21,167 nt of DNA from a virus: positions 1 through 21,167 of IMG/VR virus record IMGVR_UViG_3300032048_000022; one strand, given 5' to 3'. The notes beneath the pieces were generated by a model. The model saw only the letters and a program-made list of their open reading frames with translations. It ran no database searches and was not told the origin of the DNA. This document shows positions 6,341-14,176 of the stretch, one piece after another. The translations under genes and the position numbers were made by a program. Positions within the stretch are counted from its first letter, which is position 1, and every line of letters begins with the position of its first letter.

Positions 6341-7054
6341 ATGTATTTTAAAAATATACAAAATATAACAATTGATGTAGATGGTTCTGGTAATTTCGAT
6401 AGATTAAAAAATTTAACAGCAAAAGCTAAGGTTTCAGACGAATTAATTAATAATGCTGGTTTTTATCAGACTATAGAAATTATTGATGGTGAAAGACCAG
6501 ACCATTTAAGCCAACGATTATATGGTTCACCACAATATCATTGGACATTTTTATTACTTAATCCTCAAATAAAAAATATATGGGATGATTGGCCAATGAA
6601 ATATTCCCAATTAGTAGAGTATTGTACAGAAAAATATCAATACCTTGCTGGTGATACTGATGATGACCTAAATGATAAATTTATTTTAGGTGAAACAGTC
6701 ACTGGTTCTATATCAAATGCAAATGGTATTCTTAAAGAAATACACGTTAACATGGGTTACCTTGTTATTGAAAAAACATCAGGCACATTTACTATAACTG
6801 GCGAAACTATACAAGGTGTTAATTCTCAAGATTCAGCTGCATGTAATTTTATTAAATCACAAGCTTATGCTCCTCATCATCATGTTGATGATTCAACTGA
6901 AGAATGGGTACCAAGACGTTTAGCTGGTACAACTGCATTCACTTACATCGATTATGAGTCTGCTGTAACAGAACAAAATAGAAATTTAAAAATAATAAAG
7001 CCTCACAATATAAAGGAAGTTGCACGCAAATTTATTAATGAAATGGGTGCATAA
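6341..7054 (+). CDS. 53: Baseplate wedge subunit gp53 with an inserted beta module
   Basis: This is a 237-aa protein; T4 gp53 is 196 aa. The LysM-like segment is clear: IDGERPDHLSQRLYGSPQYH (residues 48-67), then W-T-F-LLLNP and WDDWPM. The C-terminal helix NRNLKIIKPHNIKEVARKFI (213-232) matches the T4 end, which links gp53 to the wedge core. Between them, residues ~113-170 (FILGETVTGSISNANGI, then GTFTITGETIQG) form an insertion of the GExVTG type common in marine phage structural proteins. This explains the extra length. It lies 1 nt after gp48, and its stop overlaps the next ATG (TAATG). Confidence 0.85.
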   Translation: MYFKNIQNITIDVDGSGNFDRLKNLTAKAKVSDELINNAGFYQTIEIIDGERPDHLSQRLYGSPQYHWTFLLLNPQIKNIWDDWPMKYSQLVEYCTEKYQYLAGDTDDDLNDKFILGETVTGSISNANGILKEIHVNMGYLVIEKTSGTFTITGETIQGVNSQDSAACNFIKSQAYAPHHHVDDSTEEWVPRRLAGTTAFTYIDYESAVTEQNRNLKIIKPHNIKEVARKFINEMGA

Positions 7055-8238
7055 TGTTTAAAATAGATAATTTTGAAGTTTATATAGATAATACAAATAT
7101 AAGCTCAATGTGTACATCAATGTCATTATATGAAAGTATTCATGGTCATATTAAAGGAACTATACATGTTGAAGACAAACTTAATTTCTTTGACCTCTTT
7201 TTTAGAGGATTAGCTTTAACTTCTATTAAACTAAGTTATAGTTATATGGATGTTCCAACAGAAATAGTTTTATATGTTGATGGTGTTACTGACCAAGTTA
7301 TTAGTAAACAAGGTAAATCATATAATATTAATTTAGTTTCAATAAATAATTTAAATGAATCTACAGCACGAATTTGTAATTCTTATACTGGAACATCAAA
7401 TGATATACTTGCAGCTTTATGGCAAGAAACTCATGGTCCAAAAGTTATATTAGCACTTGATTCTGAAACAACTTCTAAAGGAAAATATATTGTACCTAAT
7501 ATTTCTGCAAAAAATGCTATAAGAAATGTGGTGTTAAGTGCATATGATAAAAATGATACTCCAATGTTTTTATATCAAAGATTAATAGATCAAAACGTAA
7601 CACGATTTACATCTATACATACTATGCAAAATAATAAATTTTTGAGTGAGCATTATGAGAATTTTCATATACATTCTGCTGAAATAACTAAACAGGGTGT
7701 TACTGAGGTTTCATCAACTATAGGGTCTACTTCATCATTTACTATGCCAGATTATAATAAAAATTTTATAACAAAATTATCAGGCGGTATGTGGGGACAA
7801 AAAATTACAGAGGTTGCTATTTCTGAAACAACAAATAAAGTTCTTCCACCAATGGAAACAACTGATGTTGAAATAACAAGAATGAAACTTAGTAAAAATT
7901 TATATAGTAATATTGAAAAAGCAGATGGACCAGCTGGACAAATAACAAGCTATCCACAAAAATCATTATTTGACCCAGGAAGTGTAGTATCTAAAGAGAT
8001 ATTAGTAAATATGAAGTATAGATTATTTAATACAACATTAATGGCCACTAATGTTGTAGCTATTCCAGGTATAGGATGTGGAATGGTTGTTAATGTTGCA
8101 CAAGGTGGAGGTCAAGTATCAATAACAAAAACGGATGGAACATATTTAATTGCTAATATAAATCATAGGTATATTATGGAAGATGGAGCGATGCAATATT
8201 CACAAAATATAGGATTAGTAAGAGAAGGTAAAGAATAA
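7054..8238 (+). CDS. 27: Baseplate central hub protein gp27-like
   Basis: This is a 394-aa protein; T4 gp27 is 391 aa. It opens with the usual hub-domain start (FKIDNFEVYIDNTNISSM, then HGHIKGTIHVEDKLNFFDLF), continues with a beta-rich domain containing YNINLVSI, and ends with a barrel-like region where FNTTLMATNVVAIPGIGCGM and YLIANINHRYIMEDGAMQYS resemble gp27/gpD hub proteins. The trimeric gp27 hub joins the tube (via gp48/gp54) to the spike gp5, whose gene follows with a one-base overlap. The call rests on length, pattern and position directly before gp5. Sequence similarity to T4 itself looks low. Confidence 0.7.
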   Translation: MFKIDNFEVYIDNTNISSMCTSMSLYESIHGHIKGTIHVEDKLNFFDLFFRGLALTSIKLSYSYMDVPTEIVLYVDGVTDQVISKQGKSYNINLVSINNLNESTARICNSYTGTSNDILAALWQETHGPKVILALDSETTSKGKYIVPNISAKNAIRNVVLSAYDKNDTPMFLYQRLIDQNVTRFTSIHTMQNNKFLSEHYENFHIHSAEITKQGVTEVSSTIGSTSSFTMPDYNKNFITKLSGGMWGQKITEVAISETTNKVLPPMETTDVEITRMKLSKNLYSNIEKADGPAGQITSYPQKSLFDPGSVVSKEILVNMKYRLFNTTLMATNVVAIPGIGCGMVVNVAQGGGQVSITKTDGTYLIANINHRYIMEDGAMQYSQNIGLVREGKE

Positions 8239-9125
8239 TGTTATTTGGAATAGTAGAAAATGTAACAGACCCTTTAAAACTTGGAAGAGTTAGAGTTCGT
8301 GTATATGGGTCACATGATAATAGACAAGGTGATGAGTATAATATAAAAGAAAAAGATCTTGCATGGTCAGAAGTTATGATGCCTTCAAATACACCAGCTA
8401 AAAGTGGTGTAGGACATTCAGTAAATTTATTAGTTGGTACATTAGTTTGTGGTATGTTTAGAGACCCAGCGCAACAAGAGTTTATGGTTATGGGAACTCT
8501 TCCTACTAAGACCGATGGTGCAGAAGATAATAATATACGAGTAAGAGCTGGTCCAGATCCACATGGAGATGAACCTATTGGTGAATATCAACCAGCAAGT
8601 TGTTATGCTCCAGAATATCCATATAATAATGTATTTGAAACAGAAAGTGGTCATCTTAAAGAGTATGATGATACAAAGGGACATGAACGTATAACAGAAA
8701 GACATATGAGTGGTACTCAATATGAGATACAGCCTGATGGCACAAAGAATGAAAGAATTGTAAGAGATAAATATTGTTTAGTTGTAGGTCAAGATACTCT
8801 TGAAGTATTTGGTAATATTAGAATTATTGTTAGTGGTCAAGCAGATATTGCAGTAGCAAAAGATGTAAACCTTGCTGTTGGTGGTAACCTTACTGCTAAT
8901 ATTACTGGTGATATGACAGCTAATATTACTGGAACAACTTCATTAATAGGTGTTGATAATATAAAAATAGATGTAACTGGTAGTGGTAAAAAAATTACAT
9001 TAGATGGTGATGTTGATGTAACTGGTAATTTAAGATTAACTGCAGAAGGTATTACACTTAATACTCATACACATGGACAAAATAATGTTGACCAGCCAAA
9101 TACTGCTGGACCTAACGCTAATTAG
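8238..9125 (+). CDS. 5: Baseplate central spike gp5 without lysozyme domain
   Basis: This is a 295-aa protein; T4 gp5 is 575 aa. An N-terminal OB-fold runs from MLFGIVENVTDPLKLGRVRV to about residue 92 (FMVMGTLP). The middle YPYNNVFETESGHLKEYDDT (127-146), then GHERI and PDGTKN, is the conserved entry to the spike beta-helix. Residues ~175-275 are short repeating strands (NLTANITGDMTANITG). The T4 lysozyme domain that normally sits between OB-fold and beta-helix is missing, with only ~35 residues in its place. The tip contains N275-T-H-T-H-G280, a possible HxH metal-binding motif like those in P2/Mu-type spikes. The trimer sits under the gp27 hub and pierces the cell envelope. The RBS is AGAAGG in the end of the previous gene. 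Confidence 0.88.
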   Translation: MLFGIVENVTDPLKLGRVRVRVYGSHDNRQGDEYNIKEKDLAWSEVMMPSNTPAKSGVGHSVNLLVGTLVCGMFRDPAQQEFMVMGTLPTKTDGAEDNNIRVRAGPDPHGDEPIGEYQPASCYAPEYPYNNVFETESGHLKEYDDTKGHERITERHMSGTQYEIQPDGTKNERIVRDKYCLVVGQDTLEVFGNIRIIVSGQADIAVAKDVNLAVGGNLTANITGDMTANITGTTSLIGVDNIKIDVTGSGKKITLDGDVDVTGNLRLTAEGITLNTHTHGQNNVDQPNTAGPNAN

Positions 9126-9133
9126 TATAAATA
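9126..9133 (+). promoter_or_regulatory. T4-type late promoter TATAAATA before gp25
   Basis: An exact TATAAATA begins directly after the gp5 stop codon. Six nucleotides (AGATAT) separate it from the gp25 ATG at 9140, so the expected transcript starts at or one base before the start codon. No good Shine-Dalgarno lies between. Confidence 0.65.
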
Positions 9134-9139
9134 AGATAT

Positions 9140-9538
9140 ATGGCACAGATAGCACGACAAGAAACGTATAAAGATTTAGATTTTACTTTTAAGCAAAATC
9201 CTAATACCAATGATGTTGGAATAAAGAAAGATAATGCTTCAATAATTCAAAGTGTCTTAAATATATTAAGAACGAATCATGGAGAAAGACCATTTAATTG
9301 GAACTTTGGTGCTAATTTAAGGTCATACCTATTTGAGAATATGACTCGAATAACAGCAGCAAGTATGTCTACTTCTATTAATACTGCTTTAGAAAATTGG
9401 GAACCAAGAATAGCAGTATTAAATACAAACATTCAAGCTAAGGCTGATGAAAATGAAGTGTATATCACAGTAACCGGTAGAGTTATATCAAGCAATGAAA
9501 TAGTAGATATATCAACCACAATAGAGAGATTACGATAA
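9140..9538 (+). CDS. 25: Baseplate wedge subunit gp25
   Basis: This 132-aa protein has exactly the length of T4 gp25. The GPW/gp25 family core is visible: GERPFNWNFGANLRSYLFEN (residues 48-67) and ENWEPRI (85-91), with the conserved EPR. In contractile systems gp25 ties the inner baseplate ring (gp6/gp7) to the sheath initiator layer. A late promoter overlaps its immediate upstream region. Its last base is the first of the gp6 ATG (ATAATG). Confidence 0.93.
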   Translation: MAQIARQETYKDLDFTFKQNPNTNDVGIKKDNASIIQSVLNILRTNHGERPFNWNFGANLRSYLFENMTRITAASMSTSINTALENWEPRIAVLNTNIQAKADENEVYITVTGRVISSNEIVDISTTIERLR

Positions 9539-11418
9539 TGGCAATAGAACGCAGAATTTCAGCAAGTGAATTAGATTTTGACCAAATAAAAGCAAATCTA
9601 GTTGCTTATATGAAAGCAACAGATACAACCTTTAATGATTATAATTATGATGGTTCTGCAATGGCAACCATCATTGACGTATTAGCATATGTAACACATA
9701 TAAATTCAATGAATGCAAACTTTTCACTTAACGAAACTTTCTTAGACACAGCTCAATTACGAAGTTCAGTAGTTAGTCATGCTAAACTATTAGGATATAC
9801 ACCAAGGTCTATTTCTCCTTCAGTTGCTTATATAAATGTTAAGATGAATTATGATGATACACAAACTCCTTTATGGAATCATGATGCAAATAACGATCCA
9901 CTCCCATTAACTATGGAAAGAGGTACTAAGTTTTCTACTAGTATTGATGGTGTTACATATCCAATGTTTGTTTCAGTAACGTCTACAATAAACTTTGATT
10001 CTGGTTGGAATTTTTCTAATATATCAATTGAACAAGGTACATTAACAGATATAACATATACGTATCAAAATAATGTATTTGAACAATATTTAATTCCTTC
10101 TACTAATGTAAACACAGCATCGATTAAAGTCACTGTAATAGATTCTGGTTCTACAAGTGCATCTAAAGTTTATGCTTTAAATAGTAACGTAGTAAACTTA
10201 GATGGTACAAGTGAAGTGTACTTTTTAGAAGAAGGAAGAGATAGTTATTATGAAATTAAATTTGGTGATAATATTATTGGTAAAAGACCAGGAAATGGAA
10301 ATAGTATTAAAATTGAATATTCTACAATACCTTCTGCTGCTAATGTAAATGGTGCTACAGTATTTACAATGACTGATTCAATTAATGGTAACACAGATGA
10401 GACAGTCACACTAGTAACTAAAGCTACTGGGGGTGCTGCAAGAGAAACTAAAGAAGCTATTAAATTTAATGCACCATTATCCCATGTATCTCAAAATAGA
10501 GCTGTTACACCTGATGATTATAAAGCTATTATTAAAAACGAATTTGCCGATATTGAAGCGGTTAATGTATGGGGTGGTGAAGACCATGACGTACCCGACT
10601 ATGGTAAAGTATACATAAGTATTAAACCATTATCTGCTGAAACATTAACTGATACTCAAAAAACAACTATAAAAACTAATATCCTTAAGCCAAAAAACGT
10701 CGTATCCATCACTCCGGTTCTTGTCGACCCAGAATACACTTATATAGACCTTGAAGTCTTCTTTAAGTATAATCCTAACCTTGCTACTGTTACAGCATCT
10801 GGTCTTGCAACCTCAATAAGGAACACACTCATAACATATAACAATGATACATTAAAAAGTTTTGGTGGAGTATATAGAGACTCAAATGTTCTTAAAAAGA
10901 TTGACGATACCAATATTGCTATCCTATCTAATATTACTCGTATTAAAATGGCTAAAAAAATTACACCAGTGCTTGGTGTATCAACTAAATATGAACTTAA
11001 ATTTAATCAAGCGTTAACTGACTTAGATGCTACTACTTCAGCTCTTGGTTCTTATTTAAGCTCAACCTTATTTACATTTGCTGGTGTTGATGCTAAGCTT
11101 AAAGATTATTATGATAGTTCAAGCGATACACGAATTATTCAAATTGTTGATACAGCTAATTTAGTATTAGATACAAATATTGGTGATGTGAATGAAGAGG
11201 CAGGAACTATAACATTAAATAGTTTTGCTCCAACAGCATTACCTACAGGTAAAACTACTATTGATGTTACGGTTAAACCGGCATCTTCTGATATATCACC
11301 TACAAGAAACGAATTATTAACCATTAATACCTCAGCCGCAACGATAACAGGAGAAATAGATACTATGGCTACTGGTGGTACAACTGCTGGTATCGATTAT
11401 ACAACGGTGAGTAACTAA
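9538..11418 (+). CDS. 6: Baseplate wedge subunit gp6 (baseplate J family)
   Basis: This is a 626-aa protein; T4 gp6 is 660 aa. The N-terminus shows the family start (DFDQIKANLVAYMKATDTTF, then FLDTAQLRSSVVSHAKLLGY). The central Baseplate_J-type block begins RAVTPDDYKAIIKNEFADIE (residues 321-340) and continues with VWGGEDHDVPDYGKVYISIK. The C-terminal third is Thr/Asp-rich beta structure. gp6 dimers with gp7 form the inner wedge ring that rearranges on sheath contraction. The order gp25-gp6-gp7 matches P2 W-J-I and T4. It overlaps gp25 by one base and the next gene by one base. Confidence 0.9.
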   Translation: MAIERRISASELDFDQIKANLVAYMKATDTTFNDYNYDGSAMATIIDVLAYVTHINSMNANFSLNETFLDTAQLRSSVVSHAKLLGYTPRSISPSVAYINVKMNYDDTQTPLWNHDANNDPLPLTMERGTKFSTSIDGVTYPMFVSVTSTINFDSGWNFSNISIEQGTLTDITYTYQNNVFEQYLIPSTNVNTASIKVTVIDSGSTSASKVYALNSNVVNLDGTSEVYFLEEGRDSYYEIKFGDNIIGKRPGNGNSIKIEYSTIPSAANVNGATVFTMTDSINGNTDETVTLVTKATGGAARETKEAIKFNAPLSHVSQNRAVTPDDYKAIIKNEFADIEAVNVWGGEDHDVPDYGKVYISIKPLSAETLTDTQKTTIKTNILKPKNVVSITPVLVDPEYTYIDLEVFFKYNPNLATVTASGLATSIRNTLITYNNDTLKSFGGVYRDSNVLKKIDDTNIAILSNITRIKMAKKITPVLGVSTKYELKFNQALTDLDATTSALGSYLSSTLFTFAGVDAKLKDYYDSSSDTRIIQIVDTANLVLDTNIGDVNEEAGTITLNSFAPTALPTGKTTIDVTVKPASSDISPTRNELLTINTSAATITGEIDTMATGGTTAGIDYTTVSN

Positions 11419-12623
11419 TGGCAAGTGGACTTGGTAAATATAATATATCATCGTATATAGATGATTTAATACCTGAACATGTACAGTCTTTATATCCAGA
11501 CCTCGTTAGCTTTATTAAGATATATGCTCTTTATCTAGAACGTTCAAATAAATCTGGATTCTATTTAAATTCACTTGATATCCAAAGAGATATTGATTTT
11601 GTAGAAGATAGTCTACTTACAGAACTCCAAAATGAAATTGGTATTGCAGTACCAAGAGATTTTGCTGCAGACCCAAGAATGTTTTATAAGAGGCTTATTG
11701 AATTTTATAGAAGTAGAGGTACACCAGAATCTATAACATCATTCTTTAGAATGATATATGATGATGATGTAGAAACATATTTTCCATTTGTAGATTTACT
11801 TGAACCATCAGATGGAGATTGGACAGACCAAACAGCTGATATTATAGCAAACCAAGCTAACTATACACCTTGGAACGTATTCACAATTAGTGGAACACCA
11901 ACAGTAGTTAGTGGAAGTGCTGATTCAGGTAATGCAGCATTTTTTGATGATGACGTAGTATTTGTTAATGATGTATATAAGACACCAACCACAGATTACG
12001 TTGAGGAAGTATATTCAGAATCAAATACAACTAAATATAGATTAACATTTACATCAGCATTGTCAAACGCTGATGTGGTTAAGACATATCCTAAAGGTTT
12101 ATTTACAACTGTAAATGGTTTCTTATCAAATAAGAAGTACTTACAAGACTCTTACTATTATCAAAAGTTTTCATACGTACTACGTACAGGTAAGAATGTA
12201 GCTGATTGGAAGAATGCATTTACAAGATTAATTCACCCAGCTGGGTTTATATTCTTTGGTGAAGTATCAATATTTATTGAACTACTTACATCAACAAATG
12301 ACCAAGCACAATGGGGTTGGTTACCAGCAGCTGGTAAGATTAATCTTACTTTAGGTGAATATCAAATTGGTCCAGTAAGTTTTAATAGTCATATATTAGA
12401 AAAGAGTTATACACACATACCATTTACTACAACTGGAACTTATAATATTGGTTCAGGTGGCGGCAGAATAGGTATGTGGAACCATTGGGATAACATGAAG
12501 TTCAGATATTTAGGCCACAATAGTGATTTTGATCGATATACGTTTGAAGATGTTATAAATAACAATATAGATTTACAATTCGGATTGGGTGGAGCAAGTT
12601 CACTCGTACAACATACCCCTTAG
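11418..12623 (+). CDS. Baseplate wedge protein, gp7-like (P2 gpI-type position)
   Basis: This is a 401-aa protein, far shorter than T4 gp7 (1032 aa). It starts with a helical segment (IPEHVQSLYPDLVSFIKIYA, residues 18-37), then FYKRLIEFYRSRGTPESITS (89-108), which resembles the RxxGT helix of tail protein I/gp7. A beta insert follows, and then LQDSYYYQKFSYVLRTGKN with LIHPAGFIFFGEV (242-283). The position between gp6 and gp8 is that of gp7, so it probably completes the gp6-gp7 wedge triplex while lacking the peripheral T4 domains. I recognise the family from marine T4-like phages but do not know an assigned number for it. Confidence 0.6.
   Translation: MASGLGKYNISSYIDDLIPEHVQSLYPDLVSFIKIYALYLERSNKSGFYLNSLDIQRDIDFVEDSLLTELQNEIGIAVPRDFAADPRMFYKRLIEFYRSRGTPESITSFFRMIYDDDVETYFPFVDLLEPSDGDWTDQTADIIANQANYTPWNVFTISGTPTVVSGSADSGNAAFFDDDVVFVNDVYKTPTTDYVEEVYSESNTTKYRLTFTSALSNADVVKTYPKGLFTTVNGFLSNKKYLQDSYYYQKFSYVLRTGKNVADWKNAFTRLIHPAGFIFFGEVSIFIELLTSTNDQAQWGWLPAAGKINLTLGEYQIGPVSFNSHILEKSYTHIPFTTTGTYNIGSGGGRIGMWNHWDNMKFRYLGHNSDFDRYTFEDVINNNIDLQFGLGGASSLVQHTP
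12554..12561 (+). promoter_or_regulatory. Possible internal late promoter TATAAATA upstream of gp8
   Basis: There is an exact TATAAATA within the end of the gp7-like gene, 88 nt before the gp8 ATG. It encodes ordinary codons (VINNN region), and an all-A/T octamer is expected several times by chance in such AT-rich DNA, so support is weak. Confidence 0.25.
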
Positions 12624-12627
12624 GGGT
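12615..12627 (+). repeat. Small hairpin ACCCC-TTA-GGGGT over the stop of the gp7-like gene
   Basis: This is a perfect 5-bp GC-rich stem with a 3-nt loop; the TAG stop lies at 12621-12623. No T run follows (AACATAAAAT), so it is not a normal intrinsic terminator. It may slow 3' decay or decouple translation before gp8, which has its own AAAGGAAAAG ribosome site. Confidence 0.5.
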
Positions 12628-12649
12628 AACATAAAATAAAGGAAAAGAC

Positions 12650-14164
12650 ATGGCAGCAATAATAACTAGCAAATTTAGATTAGATACAACTAATAAATTC
12701 CTAGCTAGTCTTGGTGACAATCAATTCTACATGGCCTTGGGACGGCCTAATGCTTGGGCTGATGACACAGTTCCGGACACCCCATATGAAAATGATTACG
12801 CTAATAATACTTTATGGGAAAACATGTTTGCCATGAAGAGAATTGCTAGTACAGACATTATTCATTGCTCACCAAGGAATCTTTGGGTTTCTGGTACAAC
12901 TTATGTAGAGTATGACGATCAAGATACTAACCTTGAAGGCAAAGTATATTTTGTTATTTCAGATAATAACAATGTATATATGTGCTTAAAAGCAGGCTCA
13001 GGAACAAGTACAACAAATCCAGACGTTACCGGTGTTACAACATCGGGTGTCATTAATCACTCAGGCTCAGATGGCTATATATGGAAATATATGTATACAG
13101 TCCCAACATCTGATGTAACGAAGTTTTTAACAGCATCATTTATACCAACAAGACATATTAAGGTTACACCTCCAGGAGGTTCTGACACAGCATTGGTTAA
13201 TCAATGGAGTGTACAGACTAACGCGATCGATGGTGCAATATATAATATGAAGATAACTACTGCGGGAACTGGATATACTTCAGCTCCAACATTGGCTATC
13301 GTTGGTGATGGCGCATCAGCTGCAGCTACGGCTACAGTATCTGGTGGAGCTATTACAGGTATTACAATGACTAACGTTGGCACAGGATATACCCACGCTA
13401 CGGTTACAGTAACCGGTGGTGCAGGTTCAAATGGTGCAATAAGACCAGTGATTGGTCCTCCAGGCGGATATGGTGCAGACCCAACTAATGACTTACGTTC
13501 ACATTATATAACGATTAACACTACGTTTACTGGTGATGAGTCAGGTAGTATTCCAGATTCAAATGACTTTAGACAATTGGCTCTTATTAAAAATCCAATT
13601 GAAAAAGCTACTGAGGGACCTACAACAGTAACAGCGGCTGGTTCAATGGTAGTTGGTAACTTTTATAAGATTTTATCCATAGGTACTACTACTGATACAC
13701 TGTGGGAAACTGCAGGGTCAAGAAGTGGTGACCCAGTTGTTGGAGAAGTATATAAAGCTCTTGTTACAACACTAACTGGTTCAACTACAGGTACTATTGC
13801 TCAAGTTGCAGAAGCAAGTTCATATAATGTATGTAAAAAACTTGTAGTTGCTACAGGAGCATCATTTCCAGCAGACCAAATAATCCAAGGTACTATAACA
13901 GGTGCTTTAGGTCAAGTAGTGGAATATGACTCAAGCAATGGTATTATATGGTATAATCAGAATGAGGCTACTGGCTTTACAGCATTTACTGATTCAGATT
14001 ATATTCGTGAGAATGGTACAGCAATTGCAGGACAAGACTGCACAGCAGTAACAGCACCTTTAATTAATCATCATTCAGGTGATGTAATGTTTATAGAGAA
14101 TAGAACAGCAACTTCGAGAGCCGATGGGCAAGTAGAGACAGTAAGATTAGTAATCGCATTTTAA
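12650..14164 (+). CDS. 8: Baseplate wedge subunit gp8, enlarged by inserted modules
   Basis: This is a 504-aa protein; T4 gp8 is 334 aa. The N-terminus (AAIITSKFRLDTTNKFLASL, then MALGRPNAW) and SDGYIWKYMYTVP (140-152) match T4 gp8. FRQLALIKNPIEKA (307-320) and the C-terminus HSGDVMFIENRTATSRADGQ (475-494) match the T4 segments with FRQISIITNPLEAK and HSGEMIYMENR. The extra length comes from three inserts: a GTGYT-type repeat module (~196-268), a GNFYKILSIGTTTDT module (~331-386) and a module with FPADQIIQGTITGALGQVVE (~406-425). gp8 joins the inner and outer parts of the wedge. It has a clear RBS (AAAGGAAAAG) 26 nt after the previous stop. Confidence 0.9.
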   Translation: MAAIITSKFRLDTTNKFLASLGDNQFYMALGRPNAWADDTVPDTPYENDYANNTLWENMFAMKRIASTDIIHCSPRNLWVSGTTYVEYDDQDTNLEGKVYFVISDNNNVYMCLKAGSGTSTTNPDVTGVTTSGVINHSGSDGYIWKYMYTVPTSDVTKFLTASFIPTRHIKVTPPGGSDTALVNQWSVQTNAIDGAIYNMKITTAGTGYTSAPTLAIVGDGASAAATATVSGGAITGITMTNVGTGYTHATVTVTGGAGSNGAIRPVIGPPGGYGADPTNDLRSHYITINTTFTGDESGSIPDSNDFRQLALIKNPIEKATEGPTTVTAAGSMVVGNFYKILSIGTTTDTLWETAGSRSGDPVVGEVYKALVTTLTGSTTGTIAQVAEASSYNVCKKLVVATGASFPADQIIQGTITGALGQVVEYDSSNGIIWYNQNEATGFTAFTDSDYIRENGTAIAGQDCTAVTAPLINHHSGDVMFIENRTATSRADGQVETVRLVIAF

Positions 14165-14176
14165 TAGGAAAGAAAC

